From contig OY755047.1 of NCBI GenBank assembly GCA_963576565.1, positions 33,819,851 to 33,883,850 of the forward strand: a stretch of DNA of 64,000 bases, read 5' to 3'. The position numbers and the translations under genes were made by a program. Source of the stretch: Aspidapion aeneum. Its lineage: Eukaryota; Arthropoda; Insecta; Coleoptera; Brentidae. This document shows, piece by piece, positions 1-11,586 of the stretch. The stretch's first letter is position 1. Each line of letters starts with the position of its first letter. A model generated the notes under the pieces. The model did no database searches, was not told the DNA's origin, and worked only from the letters and a program-made list of their open reading frames with translations.

Positions 1-1521
1 GACCCTCCGGAAAACGAGGTTATTCTGGAAGAACGCAAATCAGTATTTCAAACATGCACAGTTGAACCACACATGCTTGATACTTTTCTTTCTCGTTACT
101 CTTCCCTAGAGAAAATTCATCGCATAATTTCCTATATTTTTCGCCTTACCGAAAAGAAATCTAAATATCCTAACGAAAATATTACCGAAGTAGAACTTCA
201 ACATTCTCTTATTGTTCTCGTTCGGCATGTTCAACGTTCCATCTTTGCTGATCTCATTTCACGTTTGAATGACGCAAAGCTACTTCCTAAACAATTTCGT
301 AAACTTTCACTTTTTCTAGATACACAAGACTGCTTAAGAGTGGGGGGTCGATTACCACATTCTTCCGAACTCTCTTATTCAGCAAAACACCCTTTACTTT
401 TACCACGTTATCACCGTCTTACTCAACTTGTCATTGGGTACACTCACAAAAGGTACTGTCATCCCGGTCAAAAAACGTTGCATTACCTCTTGAGACAACA
501 ATTTTGGATCCTTTCCCCTCGCTATGCAATCGAGAGTATAACTTCTCATTGCATTTTATGCTATCGATTAAATCCTAAACCTTCCGTACAAATCATGGGC
601 AACTTGCCTGCTCAACGCATCTCTCAAGTAAAGGCATTTTCACATGTTGCCATAGATTATTGTGGTCCCTTTCCAATTACAATGGGAAAGTACCGAGGTG
701 CAAAGGTATCCAAAGGTTATATTCTTGTCTTAGTCTGCTCCGCAACAAAGGCAGTTCACCTAGAACTTACCTCCGATATTTCCACCCCTACCTTTCTTGC
801 GGCTTTTAAGAGATTTGTGGCAAGAAGAGGAAGAATCTCTGACATTTACTCAGATTGTGGTAGCGCGTTCTTGGGAGCTGATCGTTTACTCAAACAGTAC
901 TCCCAGGAAGCATGTCACAGTCTAAAAATTAGCTGGCATTTTGCAAGTCCTGGTAGTCCGCACCTAAACGGACTAGCCGAGGCAGGAGTTGAATCCACCA
1001 AGGCAAATTTAAAACGTGTAATAGGTGAGCAATGGTTAACCTATGAAGAGTTTTTTACCTTTTTGTGTCAGGTCGAATCCATACTAAACAGCCGGCCTCT
1101 GTATGCCCAAAGTATGGATCCGAATGACGTTCTTCCACTGACCCCTGGTCATTTTCTTACCCTGGAACCGTTGAATTCCGTACCAGAACCCGATTTTTCT
1201 GATTCCAAGTTGAACACCCTGTCCCGCTGGCAGCTGGTGCAAAGGCTCCAGTCCGATTTTTGGAAACGCTGGAACTTGGAGTACCTAAACACCTTGCAAC
1301 AGCGTTCTAAATGGACAGAGGTTTCTAACAATATTAAACTAAATACTTTAGTCGTGGTAAAGAATGAACAAAAACCGCCATTGCAATGGGCTGTTGGGCG
1401 AATTGTCGACGTACACCCTGGCTCAGACGGTCATACTCGTGTTGTGACCGTTAAAACAGCTACAGGAACATATCGTCGACCAGTAGTGAAACTATGTCCT
1501 TTGTCTATGCCCGACGCATAA
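1..1521 (+). CDS. BEL/Pao retrotransposon pol, integrase part (5' end outside window)
   Basis: The frame is open from base 1, so this is the 3' part of a longer pol. It carries the integrase of a BEL/Pao LTR retrotransposon, which joins element cDNA to the host chromosome. Visible in order: an N-terminal HHCC zinc-binding region (THKRYCHPG to CILCYRLNP, about residues 125-170 counted from the Met at 73), then the DDE core with Asp in AIDYCGPF, Asp in IYSDCGSAF and Glu in GLAEAGVES. A C-terminal DUF5641-type tail follows (LQWAVGRIVDVHPGSDG, then RRPVVKLCPL). No stop or frameshift is seen across about 500 codons, unlike the related copy at 42-48 kb. The upstream RT and protease lie outside the window, so completeness cannot be judged. 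The Met at 73 is only the first ATG in the window, not a real start. Confidence 0.95.
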   Translation, partial: DPPENEVILEERKSVFQTCTVEPHMLDTFLSRYSSLEKIHRIISYIFRLTEKKSKYPNENITEVELQHSLIVLVRHVQRSIFADLISRLNDAKLLPKQFRKLSLFLDTQDCLRVGGRLPHSSELSYSAKHPLLLPRYHRLTQLVIGYTHKRYCHPGQKTLHYLLRQQFWILSPRYAIESITSHCILCYRLNPKPSVQIMGNLPAQRISQVKAFSHVAIDYCGPFPITMGKYRGAKVSKGYILVLVCSATKAVHLELTSDISTPTFLAAFKRFVARRGRISDIYSDCGSAFLGADRLLKQYSQEACHSLKISWHFASPGSPHLNGLAEAGVESTKANLKRVIGEQWLTYEEFFTFLCQVESILNSRPLYAQSMDPNDVLPLTPGHFLTLEPLNSVPEPDFSDSKLNTLSRWQLVQRLQSDFWKRWNLEYLNTLQQRSKWTEVSNNIKLNTLVVVKNEQKPPLQWAVGRIVDVHPGSDGHTRVVTVKTATGTYRRPVVKLCPLSMPDA

Positions 1522-1725
1522 GGCAAAATTTTCTTTTTCTTTCTTAATTTTTTCTAAGTATTCTTTTCTTTTCTTTTAATTTTAATTTACATGCATAATT
1601 TAATGCATATTTGGGTTAATGTTAAATTGTATCGTTTAATTGCTAATAGGCGAATATTATTTAATATTTTTTTCCTTTCCTTTTCTTAACTAAGTAAAAA
1701 CACACGTGTTTTGGCGGCCAGAAAA
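1522..1725 (+). other. BEL-1 3' untranslated segment and polypurine tract
   Basis: T-rich non-coding DNA between the pol stop and the LTR. The last bases, around 1707-1725 (gttttggcggccagaaaa), match the same position in the minus-strand BEL element (gttttggagggcagtta just before its LTR). This marks the plus-strand priming site and the LTR start. Confidence 0.6.
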
Positions 1726-2136
1726 TGTTGGTGCAAGCAATGAATTTCCTATTTTTCATTTTTTTTCCTTTTCTGCGCGTTTAAAATAATTTAAATTTTC
1801 GCGCTCTTAAATATGCATATGGGTTTTCACGGCACCGCACACGTGCGAGGACAAGCAGCGCCGCGATGAGTGCGCAAACAACCACCGTCACAACAAGACA
1901 CTAGAAAAATCACGTTCCCAAAAAAGTGAATTTTGAGGTGAAAAACTGGACGTTTAAACGTTGACTGGAGCCGCAAGAGAGTCCGAGGTAGGTGCCTTTT
2001 CATATAAAATTCCATATGTATCTTAACTTTCCATTTACAATCGTCAATACCGACAATTATTTTTAAATGTGCTTGTAAAGCCAAACCGGCGACCTGTCGA
2101 AGGAAATTCCATTATTTTTCAGTACTTGCACGCACA
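1726..2136 (+). repeat. Tentative 3' LTR of BEL-1
   Basis: It starts TGTTGGTGCAAGC directly after the polypurine-like tract. Alignment to the start of the LTR at 48.8 kb (minus, TGTTAGCTCC) places the boundary. The right end (cttgcacgcaca at about 2136) is chosen only because it ends in CA at a length close to the other BEL LTR. The partner LTR lies outside the window, so neither the end nor a target duplication can be confirmed. Confidence 0.45.
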
Positions 2137-3330
2137 AATTGATAATCAGATTTTAAATTAGAGAAATTAAATGCATACAGAATAATGTAAATTTTCAAAG
2201 TTGTAATTAACAATAACTACCAAATTTATGTAAAATTAACTAAATAATATATTCTTTGTAAATCAATGTATAACTCCTAAAATTTAATGTAATACGAATA
2301 TTGCATCGTTTACAAAACCATTTTTAACCTTTGAAATTGTAATGAAATTCATCATTTTTTTTAAATAAAATATAAACCTTGTGTAAACCAGAAACAATCT
2401 CTTTTTATTAAAACAGGAAAGAATTAAGGCTATAAACCAACATAAAACCAAGTTAAGTTGTGTCAAGAAGTCTCTTTAGCTAACTTTGGGTATTAATTAC
2501 TTTTGTTCATTTAATATAGTTGCAATTTACAACTTAGCTTGGTTAAACTTGAAAAACTTTAATTCAGCATCTAAAACTATAAAAGTAAATAAATAATTCT
2601 TAATGACTAAAATAAAAAAAAAACCTTATCTTTAAAAGATAACTGTTATATTTTCTTATTGTTCAAAATAGTAAACTTTAACATTTCTACATTTCATAAA
2701 TAAAGTTTAAAAAAACAGAATAATTCAAGTAAAAAAAAACTTTACATACAATATAGGTGCGAGAAAATACATGAAAGATGATTTATTTGGTAAGTGATAT
2801 ATTTAGTTTACTAATAAGGTGATCCAGCCAAGAAAGAATCAACGTTCCTGAGATACTTCTGCAGTTGTCGTTGCGTATCCACTTTTGTTATCTACCAGTT
2901 CCACTTGAGATCTTAATTAGGTAGTTGAAACAAATTTCACCTAATTATGCTTAGCAGAAGTCAGCCTTATATCATTAGTATATCCGCTCGCCACGTTACA
3001 ATATTATGTTTCGAAAAATATTTTAAATTTTTGAATTTGCAGAAACGCTTTCTCTGTGCGGTTGAGTTGTTTCCAATATTAGTTTTTCTTTCAACCATTC
3101 TTTTGCAGATCATAGGAGGAGTTAATAATGGTTTATTAGAAAGTTAGAACACTGGTACCGAATCACAAAGTGCAACAAATTTAAAAAAATAGTTAATAAA
3201 GTAAAATAAAATACTAATATATGTATAATATAATTTTTTTTAAACATTTTATTAAATATTTTTTAAAGTTTGTTGCGTTCTGTGATTTTTTAATAGAGTT
3301 TCGTCAATAGTCATATGTGTATATATTAAC
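2137..3330. other. AT-rich DNA, nothing recognised
   Basis: Very AT-rich with homopolymer runs. The short frames (minus 2284-2466, plus 2947-3147) have no recognisable motif and look like chance frames. Confidence 0.6.
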
Positions 3331-3715
3331 TGACAAGAGCCCTCAAATTTACTACTGATCATAGAAGAGAATGTTCATACCTCTGACAAAGTGGTGCTGA
3401 CGATGGCTAGACAGAAGCCGAAAACGTTCCACAGCTAATAAAATAACCACGTGTTCTACCATATTCCGAAAACCGCATATTGATGCGATGCTCCGTTAAA
3501 AAGATTTTGTCGACTGTCATTAGCATGAATGGATTTTGATCAATATCGAATCAGCTCTTTATAATATTATACGCTATTTTACCTAAAAATTTTATGAAAA
3601 TCGGTTTAGGGGTTTAGGTGCTATCGTAAACACACAGACCGACAGACGATATTGATAAGATAGGTCAAAATACATCCAAATAACACATTTTCTGCGTTAT
3701 CTCAAAAAAAAAAAT
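3331..3715 (+). repeat. Interspersed repeat, copy A, with hammerhead-like segment
   Basis: A repeat of roughly 385 bp. Its 3' half (cgatgctccgttaaaaag, then attttatgaaaatcggttt, then catccaaataacacatttt) recurs as a direct copy at 4560-4870. Its 5' half includes a hammerhead ribozyme-like core, annotated separately. A degraded copy of that 5' part is near 5464-5515 (aacgatggctaagcagaag). No coding capacity. It is probably a non-autonomous element; the class is unknown. Confidence 0.65.
3371..3433 (+). ncRNA. Hammerhead ribozyme-like motif
   Basis: The expected order of a hammerhead is readable: a 5' strand AATGTT followed by C (possible cleavage site), a stem I region, the core CTGACGA, a stem II with arms GGCT and AGCC, then GAAA, and a 3' strand AACGTT that pairs with AATGTT (one G-T pair). 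One extra base sits between CTGACGA and stem II, and stem I pairs imperfectly, so activity is uncertain. Such motifs occur in Penelope-like and other retroelements; here only the motif, not a host element, is identified. Confidence 0.45.
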
Positions 3716-4559
3716 TGTTCTCTATAACTGGGCAGATTTTTTTTCCATTAAACAAGCTTTTATCATATCTCCTTTTTTACTTTACTTTTACTATTATTTT
3801 AAGTTTGTAACTAAAAATATTTTTTCTGTGTGGAATTACTCAAAGTGATATTTCCGCCAACAAACAGATTCCATCACAAAGGAAAATATTATAAAAGCCT
3901 GGACAGGAAAAAGCGGCTTAAATATATCACGTTCTTCTCTAAATATGATGACTAAAACAAAGAGTGGATATCCAATTTCCAAGGAGCTTTTGAAGCCTTT
4001 AATCATTTTGCTCTATCCTATATCAGAGCTTCATTTTAATGGAAAAATCCTAGATACTAGAGTGTATATTCAATATCTATACGCCTATCTCTTTCTCTTT
4101 CTTGTGTAGTGCCCTACATAGAAAGAACAATATTGTTAAGTAAAATGAAATAATTAAGCCAAGTTATAATATACACAAACAAATAGTTTGCTAGAGCTGA
4201 CAATATCGTATTATTAACTACAGCTTAATATATTGTTAATTTATCACAATATTTAATAATCCTAGTTGGCTGCCTCAGTCATTCTACTAATTAATATTAT
4301 TAGTTACTAAGCCATATTTTTTAAATTATTTTATATTTCTTTTTGTTCGTCTTCAATTTTTTGCCGTGTCATGTTTCTATTGAGAAAATTTCTGCAATAC
4401 ACCTATTGAAAATAATGCATCTGACACCTTCCTAGCTAGCCTATCACCACCACCACTTCAAATGGAGCCATGACAATATATTAGCCTTAAAAACAGTTCT
4501 TTGTAAATATCTCAGAAAATAAAGTTTTTGGTTATAATATGAATTATTGAACAAAATAT
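3716..4559. other. AT-rich DNA, nothing recognised
   Basis: No frame, paired repeat or RNA gene that I can support between the two copies of the 3.4-kb repeat. Confidence 0.55.
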
Positions 4560-4870
4560 AGTCTACTATATTCCGAAAACAATGTATTGATACGATGCTC
4601 CATTAAAAAGTAATTATATTTTATAGTTTTTAATTTTTAAAAAACTGTTATTAGCATTCATGGATTTTAACCAAAATTTAATCAGCTCGTAAGAGTGTCG
4701 GACACTATTTTACTTGAAAATTTTATGAAAATCGGTTCAGCGGTATAGGAGCTATCGTGTTACGGACAGAAATAATATACACACACACACACAAACATCA
4801 CGACGATATTGCTAGGATAGATCAAAATACATCCAAATAACACATTTTTGGCATTATCTCAAAAAACATT
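4560..4870 (+). repeat. Interspersed repeat, copy B (lacks the ribozyme-like part)
   Basis: Direct copy of the 3' half of the repeat at 3331-3715. It shares gatgctccattaaaaag, the ttatgaaaatcggtt segment, gacgatattgctaggatag and catccaaataacacattttt, with a short (CA)n run near 4770-4790. Divergence is high, so the copies are old. Confidence 0.65.
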
Positions 4871-6383
4871 TTTTTGTCGAAAATAATACTTTCTCTAGCC
4901 ATTTGCTACACGAGCTAGGAAGGTAAAAAACGAAATCTCTTGTTGGGTTTATTTAAAAATATTAAATAGCAGATTTACCGTTTACCAAACTTAATTCCGT
5001 ATATATGTGGATCTAGTACCAATACCTGTCAAATGTAGTGCTGTGGCGCCACCTATAACAGATTATATATACCACTCACTATAAAAATTGGTATTGCTAA
5101 TTTTAGAGATAAAAACATGAACAAAACTTTGTTATGATAATCCAAATTTAATTAAATATATGAAACTTACATTAAAAATGTTTAAATTTAACAATTTTGT
5201 TTTTTATGTGTATCCGCGGCAAAAAAGACCAATCAACTCTATTGAACTTTTCAGTCACAATATTGTTACCTTCACAGGAGCTTCCTAAACTACGTTTTAT
5301 TTTTAATTATTTAAATCTGCATCATTAATCACATATACATTTAAAGATCGGTGCCTCATTTACATACAGGCATACATTAAACCCAATTATTAATTAAAAC
5401 TATACGAATCAATAAGAATTTATTTGTGTAATTTAAATTAATATGGCCTATGAAGAGGGCTTTTCACATGAATGTAACGGTCACCTCTTTAACGATGGCT
5501 AAGCAGAAGTAAAGTGTTTTTTTTGTTATAAAGCGTAATGGAAGTTTTTTTTAAATTATGTCAAAATATGATAAGATGACGATTAAATAAAGTATATAAA
5601 AGCATTTTTTACCTTAAATTGACTTAATATAAAAAATATAATTTTCTATAATGTTTGTATATGTATTAACCAAATTCAACACAACCTACCATCAGAATAA
5701 CTGAAAGATTTTGTCTTCCAAAAGTTAAATTTCTATTCACTTATACAAGATACAACAGATTTTTATTTAAATAATTCACAAAAACTAATTGTGCAAAAAT
5801 ATTTTTTTTGTAAAATTTGTCAGAATTTAATAAATTAACAAACTCAATAAAAAATAAAAAGAAAGTAAACAAATTCAAAAGAAGTATAAAAAAAATATAT
5901 TTATTTTCAATGCAGTTTAATTGTAGTATTATTCATTTGGATGTAGAATAAATTATTTTAAATTTACAGTTGACAATATTATTTAGGTTATAAATATTTA
6001 CATAGTTAACAATCAGGTTATAGTTTACTATACTTTACTACTGATAAAATTGTAGCATATTCTTGTTAAATAAAGATTATAAGTTTTAAAAAATCCTTCC
6101 GAAATACGAAAAAAAATTGTATTTTTCTGAAATGCTAAATAACAATAAGCTAAATATTCAACTTAGTAGACTTTTTAAATAACACCAAATATACAAATAT
6201 CCAACTAATTTTTAGGCTTTTTCTATTATTCCTATGAATATGATATAAAGGGTTGTAGATTGAGTAGAATTTTTTAGATGTTTGTGTAAGATATTCGACG
6301 TATTTTGTCTTAAAATAAAAATGTTTAACCATGGAGTAGGCAGTAGCGTATTTAAAAAGAAGTTTGTGGGCTCAACTTTTTCC
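4871..6383. other. AT-rich DNA with a faint repeat remnant near 5.47 kb
   Basis: Mostly featureless AT-rich sequence. Bases 5464-5515 resemble the ribozyme-like part of copy A but have lost the GAAA side. The minus frame at 6150-6332 shows no motif. Confidence 0.5.
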
Positions 6384-7423
6384 GTTCAACGTAAACCTTT
6401 AATTTGATCCAAAAATTAGGTAAATATAGATAGACGTTAGCGAAAGCAATTTGAAACACTTTTCCAAAAATCCGCACAACTGAGACCTCTTAATTTTGAC
6501 AGCAATAACAAAGTATAACAAAATTACTTATAAAAACAAAACGCTGTTCAACTTTATTCTTGCTGCTATAAAAAGCATGCGGTATAGTGATTGACAAAAA
6601 GGAATATAAAAAAATCTCACACATTAGGCTAGGTTATATTCAGTCCAAATTTTGAAAACTCTAGCGTAGTCACAAAAAAGGAAACAAAAGCAAGTTCGAA
6701 ATGCTCATTTGTTTTTGTTAGTTAAATCAGGAATTCTTACTTAATGTGACACTTTGTATTTTTATGCGAGCACAATAATTTATAAATAAACAGAGGTAAA
6801 GTAGATCTGTTCAGCGTAAACTTTTAATTTGGTCCAATCTTCAAATTATAATATTGAAATAGGTTAGCGAAAGCAATTTTAAACTCTTTTCCAAAATTCC
6901 GCACCACTGAGACCTCTTAATTTTGGTAACAATAACAAAGTATAACAAAAGTACTTATGAAAACAAAAAGCAGTTCAACTTTATCCTTGCTGCTATAAAA
7001 TGCAAGCGGTATAGTGATTGACAAAAGCTAATATAAAAAATTCTCTCACTTAAGGTTAGGTTATATGTACTATAAATTTTAACTTTTCTAGCGGAGTGAC
7101 AAAAAAAGGATATAGAGACATGTTTAAATTGCTCGAATTTTTGTTGTTAGTTAAATCAGGAAACCTTACTTAATATAACACTTTGTATTTATAAGCGAGA
7201 ACTATAATTTTATAAATAAACACAGTTAAAGTAGATCTGTTCAGCGTAAACTTTTAATTTGGTCCTATCTTAAAATTATAATATTGAAAAAGGTTAGCAA
7301 AAGCAATTTTAAACTTTTCCAAAAATCCGCACAATTGAGACTTCTTAATTTTGGTAGCAATAATAAAGTATAACAAAAGTACTTATAAAAACAAAAAGCA
7401 GTTCAACTTTATTCTTGCTGCTA
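6384..7423. repeat. ~425-bp tandem repeat, 2.5 copies, interrupted by a mariner
   Basis: Units begin at 6384, 6809 and 7239 (gttcarcgtaaaccttta-type starts, period 425-430). The third unit stops at 7423, where a mariner entered, and resumes at 8567-8635 (gcagacggtatagtgattga, then aatataaaaaaaatctctcac). Shared landmarks are gcaatttKAAAC, gagacctcttaattttg and ctttattcttgctgcta. No coding content is seen. Confidence 0.8.
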
Positions 7424-8566
7424 CGAGTTGTTTCTCGAAATATTCTCCACGACAATTAATAAACATTTAAATGTGCTTAAACCCGTTGTCAAAGCTTTAG
7501 CTCCACTAGTTTGTTGGTACTGCCAAAATTGCATTCTTGAAGACTTCGACTGCTTTCTCTGGCGACTGAAATTTTTAACCAAGCAGTTCATTCTTAATTG
7601 TCGGAAAAGTATAGAAATCGTTGAGACTTAGGTGGACTGGACTGTGTGAAGGATGTTCCATCAATTTGACGTCTTCTTGGGTTAAAAATTCAATGGCTTT
7701 TTGTGTTTTGTGCAAACTTGCATTGTCTGGTGGTTGATGATTCGTCGTTTGGGGTCCGTTTTTCGGAGCTCAGCAATGGAGCAATTTAACAGTACGTTAA
7801 ACTTTCAGAGAAATTTTTGCTATATGACCATCTTTTTGGATACACTTCGAGAACAGATGACTTTTGTTGGCTTTTCTTTATCCTGAAACACCCAAACATA
7901 CGATTGACGTCAATTTGCGGGTTCATATAAGTAAATCCACGGACCATCACCACTGACAATACTGCACACGTTTTTTGAGTTTTCTGCCTCAAAGCGGTCT
8001 TAAGTTTTCTGACACTAATTGATCCTAGCTTCTTTCTGTTATTCGGTTTACAGATGCGATATCCAGATATATCCCTAATTCTTCATGCAGATTTTTTTGG
8101 ATTGAGCCCTTTAAAATATCCAACGAAGCCTCAATCTCGTGATATGTGACATGTCGATCTGCCATGATGAGCATGCGCCACAGCATCAATGTTTTCCTGG
8201 GTGACAATCGTTTTTGGTGCACCTGCCTTTGGATCGTCGCTAAGGCTAAGCCGTGCACATGAAGCTGTCGACTGAAATGGTCCCTTATTACCGAAAACAG
8301 AAATCAACCCAGCAATGCGTTCTTTTTTAAATAATTTCCTTTAAAAGTTGCAAAAAATTATAGCCCAAAAATGTTCTTGGTTCAATTTCCTTTTTCAAGC
8401 GATTTGATAATTAAAAAAATTCACTATAGCTATAAAACTATCTGTATCGCACTGAATGACGTTTTGAATTTGGGTAAGGCAAAGATTGAGGTTAAGTTTT
8501 AGTTACAATATTCTATCAGTGTCGCCGTCTATGCTCCTATATGCAAAACATAAAAGACAGACCTCG
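7424..8566 (-). mobile_element. Mariner-family DNA transposon, degraded copy 1
   Basis: The insertion splits the third tandem-repeat unit at TA (7422-7423 and 8567-8568), the mariner target. The right terminus, read inward, is CGAGGTCTGTCTTTTATG. The left end keeps CGAG, then a deletion of about 70 bp joins it to tttctcgaaatattctcc. On the minus strand, frames spell transposase pieces: HVTYHEIEASLDILKGSIQK (helix-turn-helix, 8025-8258) and the wrecked catalytic half at lower coordinates. Many stops and shifts make it a dead copy. The family recurs at 24.2-26.2 and 61.4-62.0 kb. Confidence 0.85.
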
Positions 8567-8635
8567 TAAAGAAAGCAGACGGTATAGTGATTGATAAAAG
8601 CGAATATAAAAAAAATCTCTCACATACTTAGCATC
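8567..8635. repeat. Right remainder of the third ~425-bp tandem unit
   Basis: Continues the unit cut at 7423, which proves that the mariner is the later arrival. Confidence 0.75.
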
Positions 8636-9379
8636 GCGCAATAGTGCAACTAATATTTTAGATACAATAAAATCGCTTAAATCAATCATTCTAATGGAAA
8701 GTTTTATACAATAACTATACAACAGAAATTAATTCAGTATAAATTTACTATAAGATGCCGTTCACTTATAAAGAAATCAGAACAGCCAAAAAGGTTTAGC
8801 AAACTTGAAAACAATGCATACAATTGAAATTTATTGTATATGAGTAACTCTATAAACAATGCCTTCCCTTACCAAGAGCTTTGCTCGATTTGTGGCGCTC
8901 TATGCCTGTATATATTTAATAAACTTTCAGTTTGTCATCAAATTACAAATTGACAATTCATCATGTTGATAATGAGTTGAAATTTAAAATTGCATTTAGA
9001 ATTGTGTGACACTTTAAATTTTCACAAAAATGATAATACATAATGATAAACTAAAGTTTACATACTTAAAAGCAAACAAAAACAACCTAATGATAATAAT
9101 AAACGGAAACACACAAAAAGTATTTTATGACTATTAAAAAATGCTCAAGTCAAATATTCTAATTTCTTTAAAAAAAAATCTACACTACAAAAATTAGGCT
9201 TGTAGTAACAAATGGGTGCGAATCATGGAAACTTACAAAGAGAGGACATAATGGAGGCCTCTAGTTAATCGGGCTAAAACCTACTAGGGGTTGTTAGGCC
9301 ACATGAGGAAGAAGAAGAGGAAGAATGTCAACCTGCTGATACCAAAAATTCTTTATTTAAAATAAATTTTCCTGTCAAA
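8636..9379. other. AT-rich DNA, nothing firm
   Basis: Around 9200-9235 a short frame (TNGCESWKLTK) resembles the YGSQTWKLTK segment of the RTE-like LINEs in this window, so a tiny LINE scrap is possible. The rest shows nothing. Confidence 0.45.
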
Positions 9380-10068
9380 GGGAGTTCTTCACCTCTGCTT
9401 AAAAGTGAGCAGATGTACTATAGGAGTTAACCAGAATAAGAGAGGTGGAGCTTTTATGGGTCCCTAGACACATAGAAGTCCCAGGATACGAAAAAGCGGA
9501 CGAACTCGCCAGGGATGGATCCCGGCAGAAATGCGTCGGACCAGAGGATTTCTAGGACCTCACAAGGGGGCAGATGAAGTCGGCCCTAACAGGGTGGGTC
9601 CAGAAAAGACACAAAAGAAATGGACCAACACAGGCAACGCCAGACAGGCGAAGGAGTGTGTGACAGGATACAGCAGGTCCCGTAAAGACTGGCGCTTAGT
9701 GAGGAGTGTAGGAGCTATAGTGGGAGACCTCATCTGACACTGCGTCCTACAAGGACACTTGGCGAAAATGAGAGTGAAGGAGGACGCGATTTGCGAGCGA
9801 TATTGGTTCGAGCTCGAGACCTTGGCGCGCTTTCTCTTATTATGTGAAGCATACAAGAAGACAAGAAGAGATATATTCGAAAAGGAAGCCTTTGAGACGG
9901 AGGACTTTCTGAATCTGAGGTGGCCCTACATTCTGGCCTTTGCACAGAAGACGTGCAGATTCCTTAGCGTAGGAATGACATAGTAGGGGGAATGCCCGTG
10001 GGTTGGGGCTTCTTGTGCCTAGTTGCCAGGCCTGGAGCCTACGCCACACAACTACTACTACTACTAGT
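9380..10068 (+). pseudogene. RNase H-bearing LINE (R1/I-like), 3' end, copy 1
   Basis: 5'-truncated and frame-broken end of a non-LTR retrotransposon. The end of the RNase H domain is readable as WVPRHIEV-type residues and KADELARDG near 9450-9520. A C-terminal cysteine-containing segment follows (AKMRVKEDAICERY, then LLCEAYKKTRRDIFE; 9759-9983). The element ends in a short (ACT)n tail at about 10048-10066. The copy at 60.2-61.1 kb has the same tail. The clade is inferred only from the presence of RNase H downstream of RT and the tail type. Confidence 0.8.
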
Positions 10069-11586
10069 AAGAACTTCTAAGAAGCCACAGACAAAAGTTG
10101 AAAGGAAGGCTAAGAAAATTATGTCATAATAAAACAGGAGTGGGCTTACTTTTTCAAAAGACATCTTTGACACCACATTAGCAGCCGAGTCTGTTTTTAA
10201 TAACTTTCTTGCGAAAAGCTGAGCCCCAACTTCGTAGTATCTTTAGATAAAATTTTATTGCGCAAAACGCCTTAAATCTTTTTACTACTGATTTAAATCA
10301 AGTTAAGAGTTAATAATAAAAAACTTTGTAAAATCATCAGAAAAAACGACTATGTACCAAGATTAAATTAGCGGATTTGATGCTTTCGTTGGGAACTTGA
10401 TGAAAATATGTGGTCATTCAAAGGATACGGATGCTCCTATAATTGAACATGTCCCGACAACCTGCAGGTACAGTGATACAAGCAAATTCACAACCAATTT
10501 TGGTTCCGTGTTGGAAGAGTGGAAGTAACAAAGGTGCTAAGTGCCAAAAAAAAGTTTCGAGATAATCAATTAAAAAGTAATAAATCCATGAAAACTTATG
10601 CCTTTTGGTTAATTATATTTAAACTTTTGTCAATGGTTAACGGAAAACCAATTCCAACTCCAACTAATGTTGATTTCTGAATAAAGCAAAACATAAACAC
10701 ATAATAAAAAATTTAAAAAATTCTCTGCTTAGTGCTTTGGAATGCCCAGTAATTCCTTATAAAAATCTTGTTGTAATAGATTACGGTTTTCGTTTTTACT
10801 TTACTAGGATCAACAATTTCAATCAGCAATGTTGCTGCCTTGCTGATTTGAAGCTTGGAAGTATTCAGAAATAGCCCAAAACAGCTGATTCTTTTTTGGC
10901 ATTTGCCCCCTTTGATAAAAAACAAGGTTGGCGCACACCGGTAGCGCCATCTAGTCAGCACTCACCACCTTTATCAGGGCATAAGTCATGTCGTTTAACA
11001 CCTTTCTATGGCGAATTTCGGAAATCATGGCACTACTATGGAACCTACCGGCAATAATTTACACTGCTGATTGGTTTAATGTCATTGCTGTGAACTTAAC
11101 GAATTACAATTTTTTATTTTACTGATTTAATTTCCGACCAGTCAATATTAAATTTGAAAAAAAGTCATTCACTAGACATTGAAAACAAGGTGTTATTTGA
11201 CTTACTTTCCCTATCCAAAATATAGGGGTAAAGTTTATCCCTCAAGGGGGGGGGGCGTGCTACAAAAATGGAAAGATAGCTAAAAAAAAAATTTACACAA
11301 CTATTTTATATTTTTATTGTTAAAAAAATGTAACGCAGATTTTTTAAAACACAGTATATATAACAAAAATACACTTTTTACAGGTAAACAAAAAAACTGT
11401 CAAGATTTCATTAGGTTTTGCCCTAAATCAAAAAGAAACAAGCCAGTGTTAATTTTACTTATGTGGTCAAAATGGATGTTATCACTGAACTGACTCCGTC
11501 CGATGTCTAGGGCAGAGTAACTTAATTTGAATTTGCAATCCACTTATTCAGAAGGAAATTTTTGCTGGTGTTCTGTTTACCGAAAC
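10069..11586. other. AT-rich DNA; short repeat near 11.2 kb
   Basis: No gene seen. Bases 11215-11300 (aaagtttatccctcaaggg with a run of ten G, then ggaaagatagctaaaa) are a diverged copy of sequence at 23455-23510. The remainder is unassigned. Confidence 0.5.

Noticed and set aside
1827..2084. 85-codon minus frame
   Set aside because: It lies within the tentative BEL-1 LTR and has no domain.
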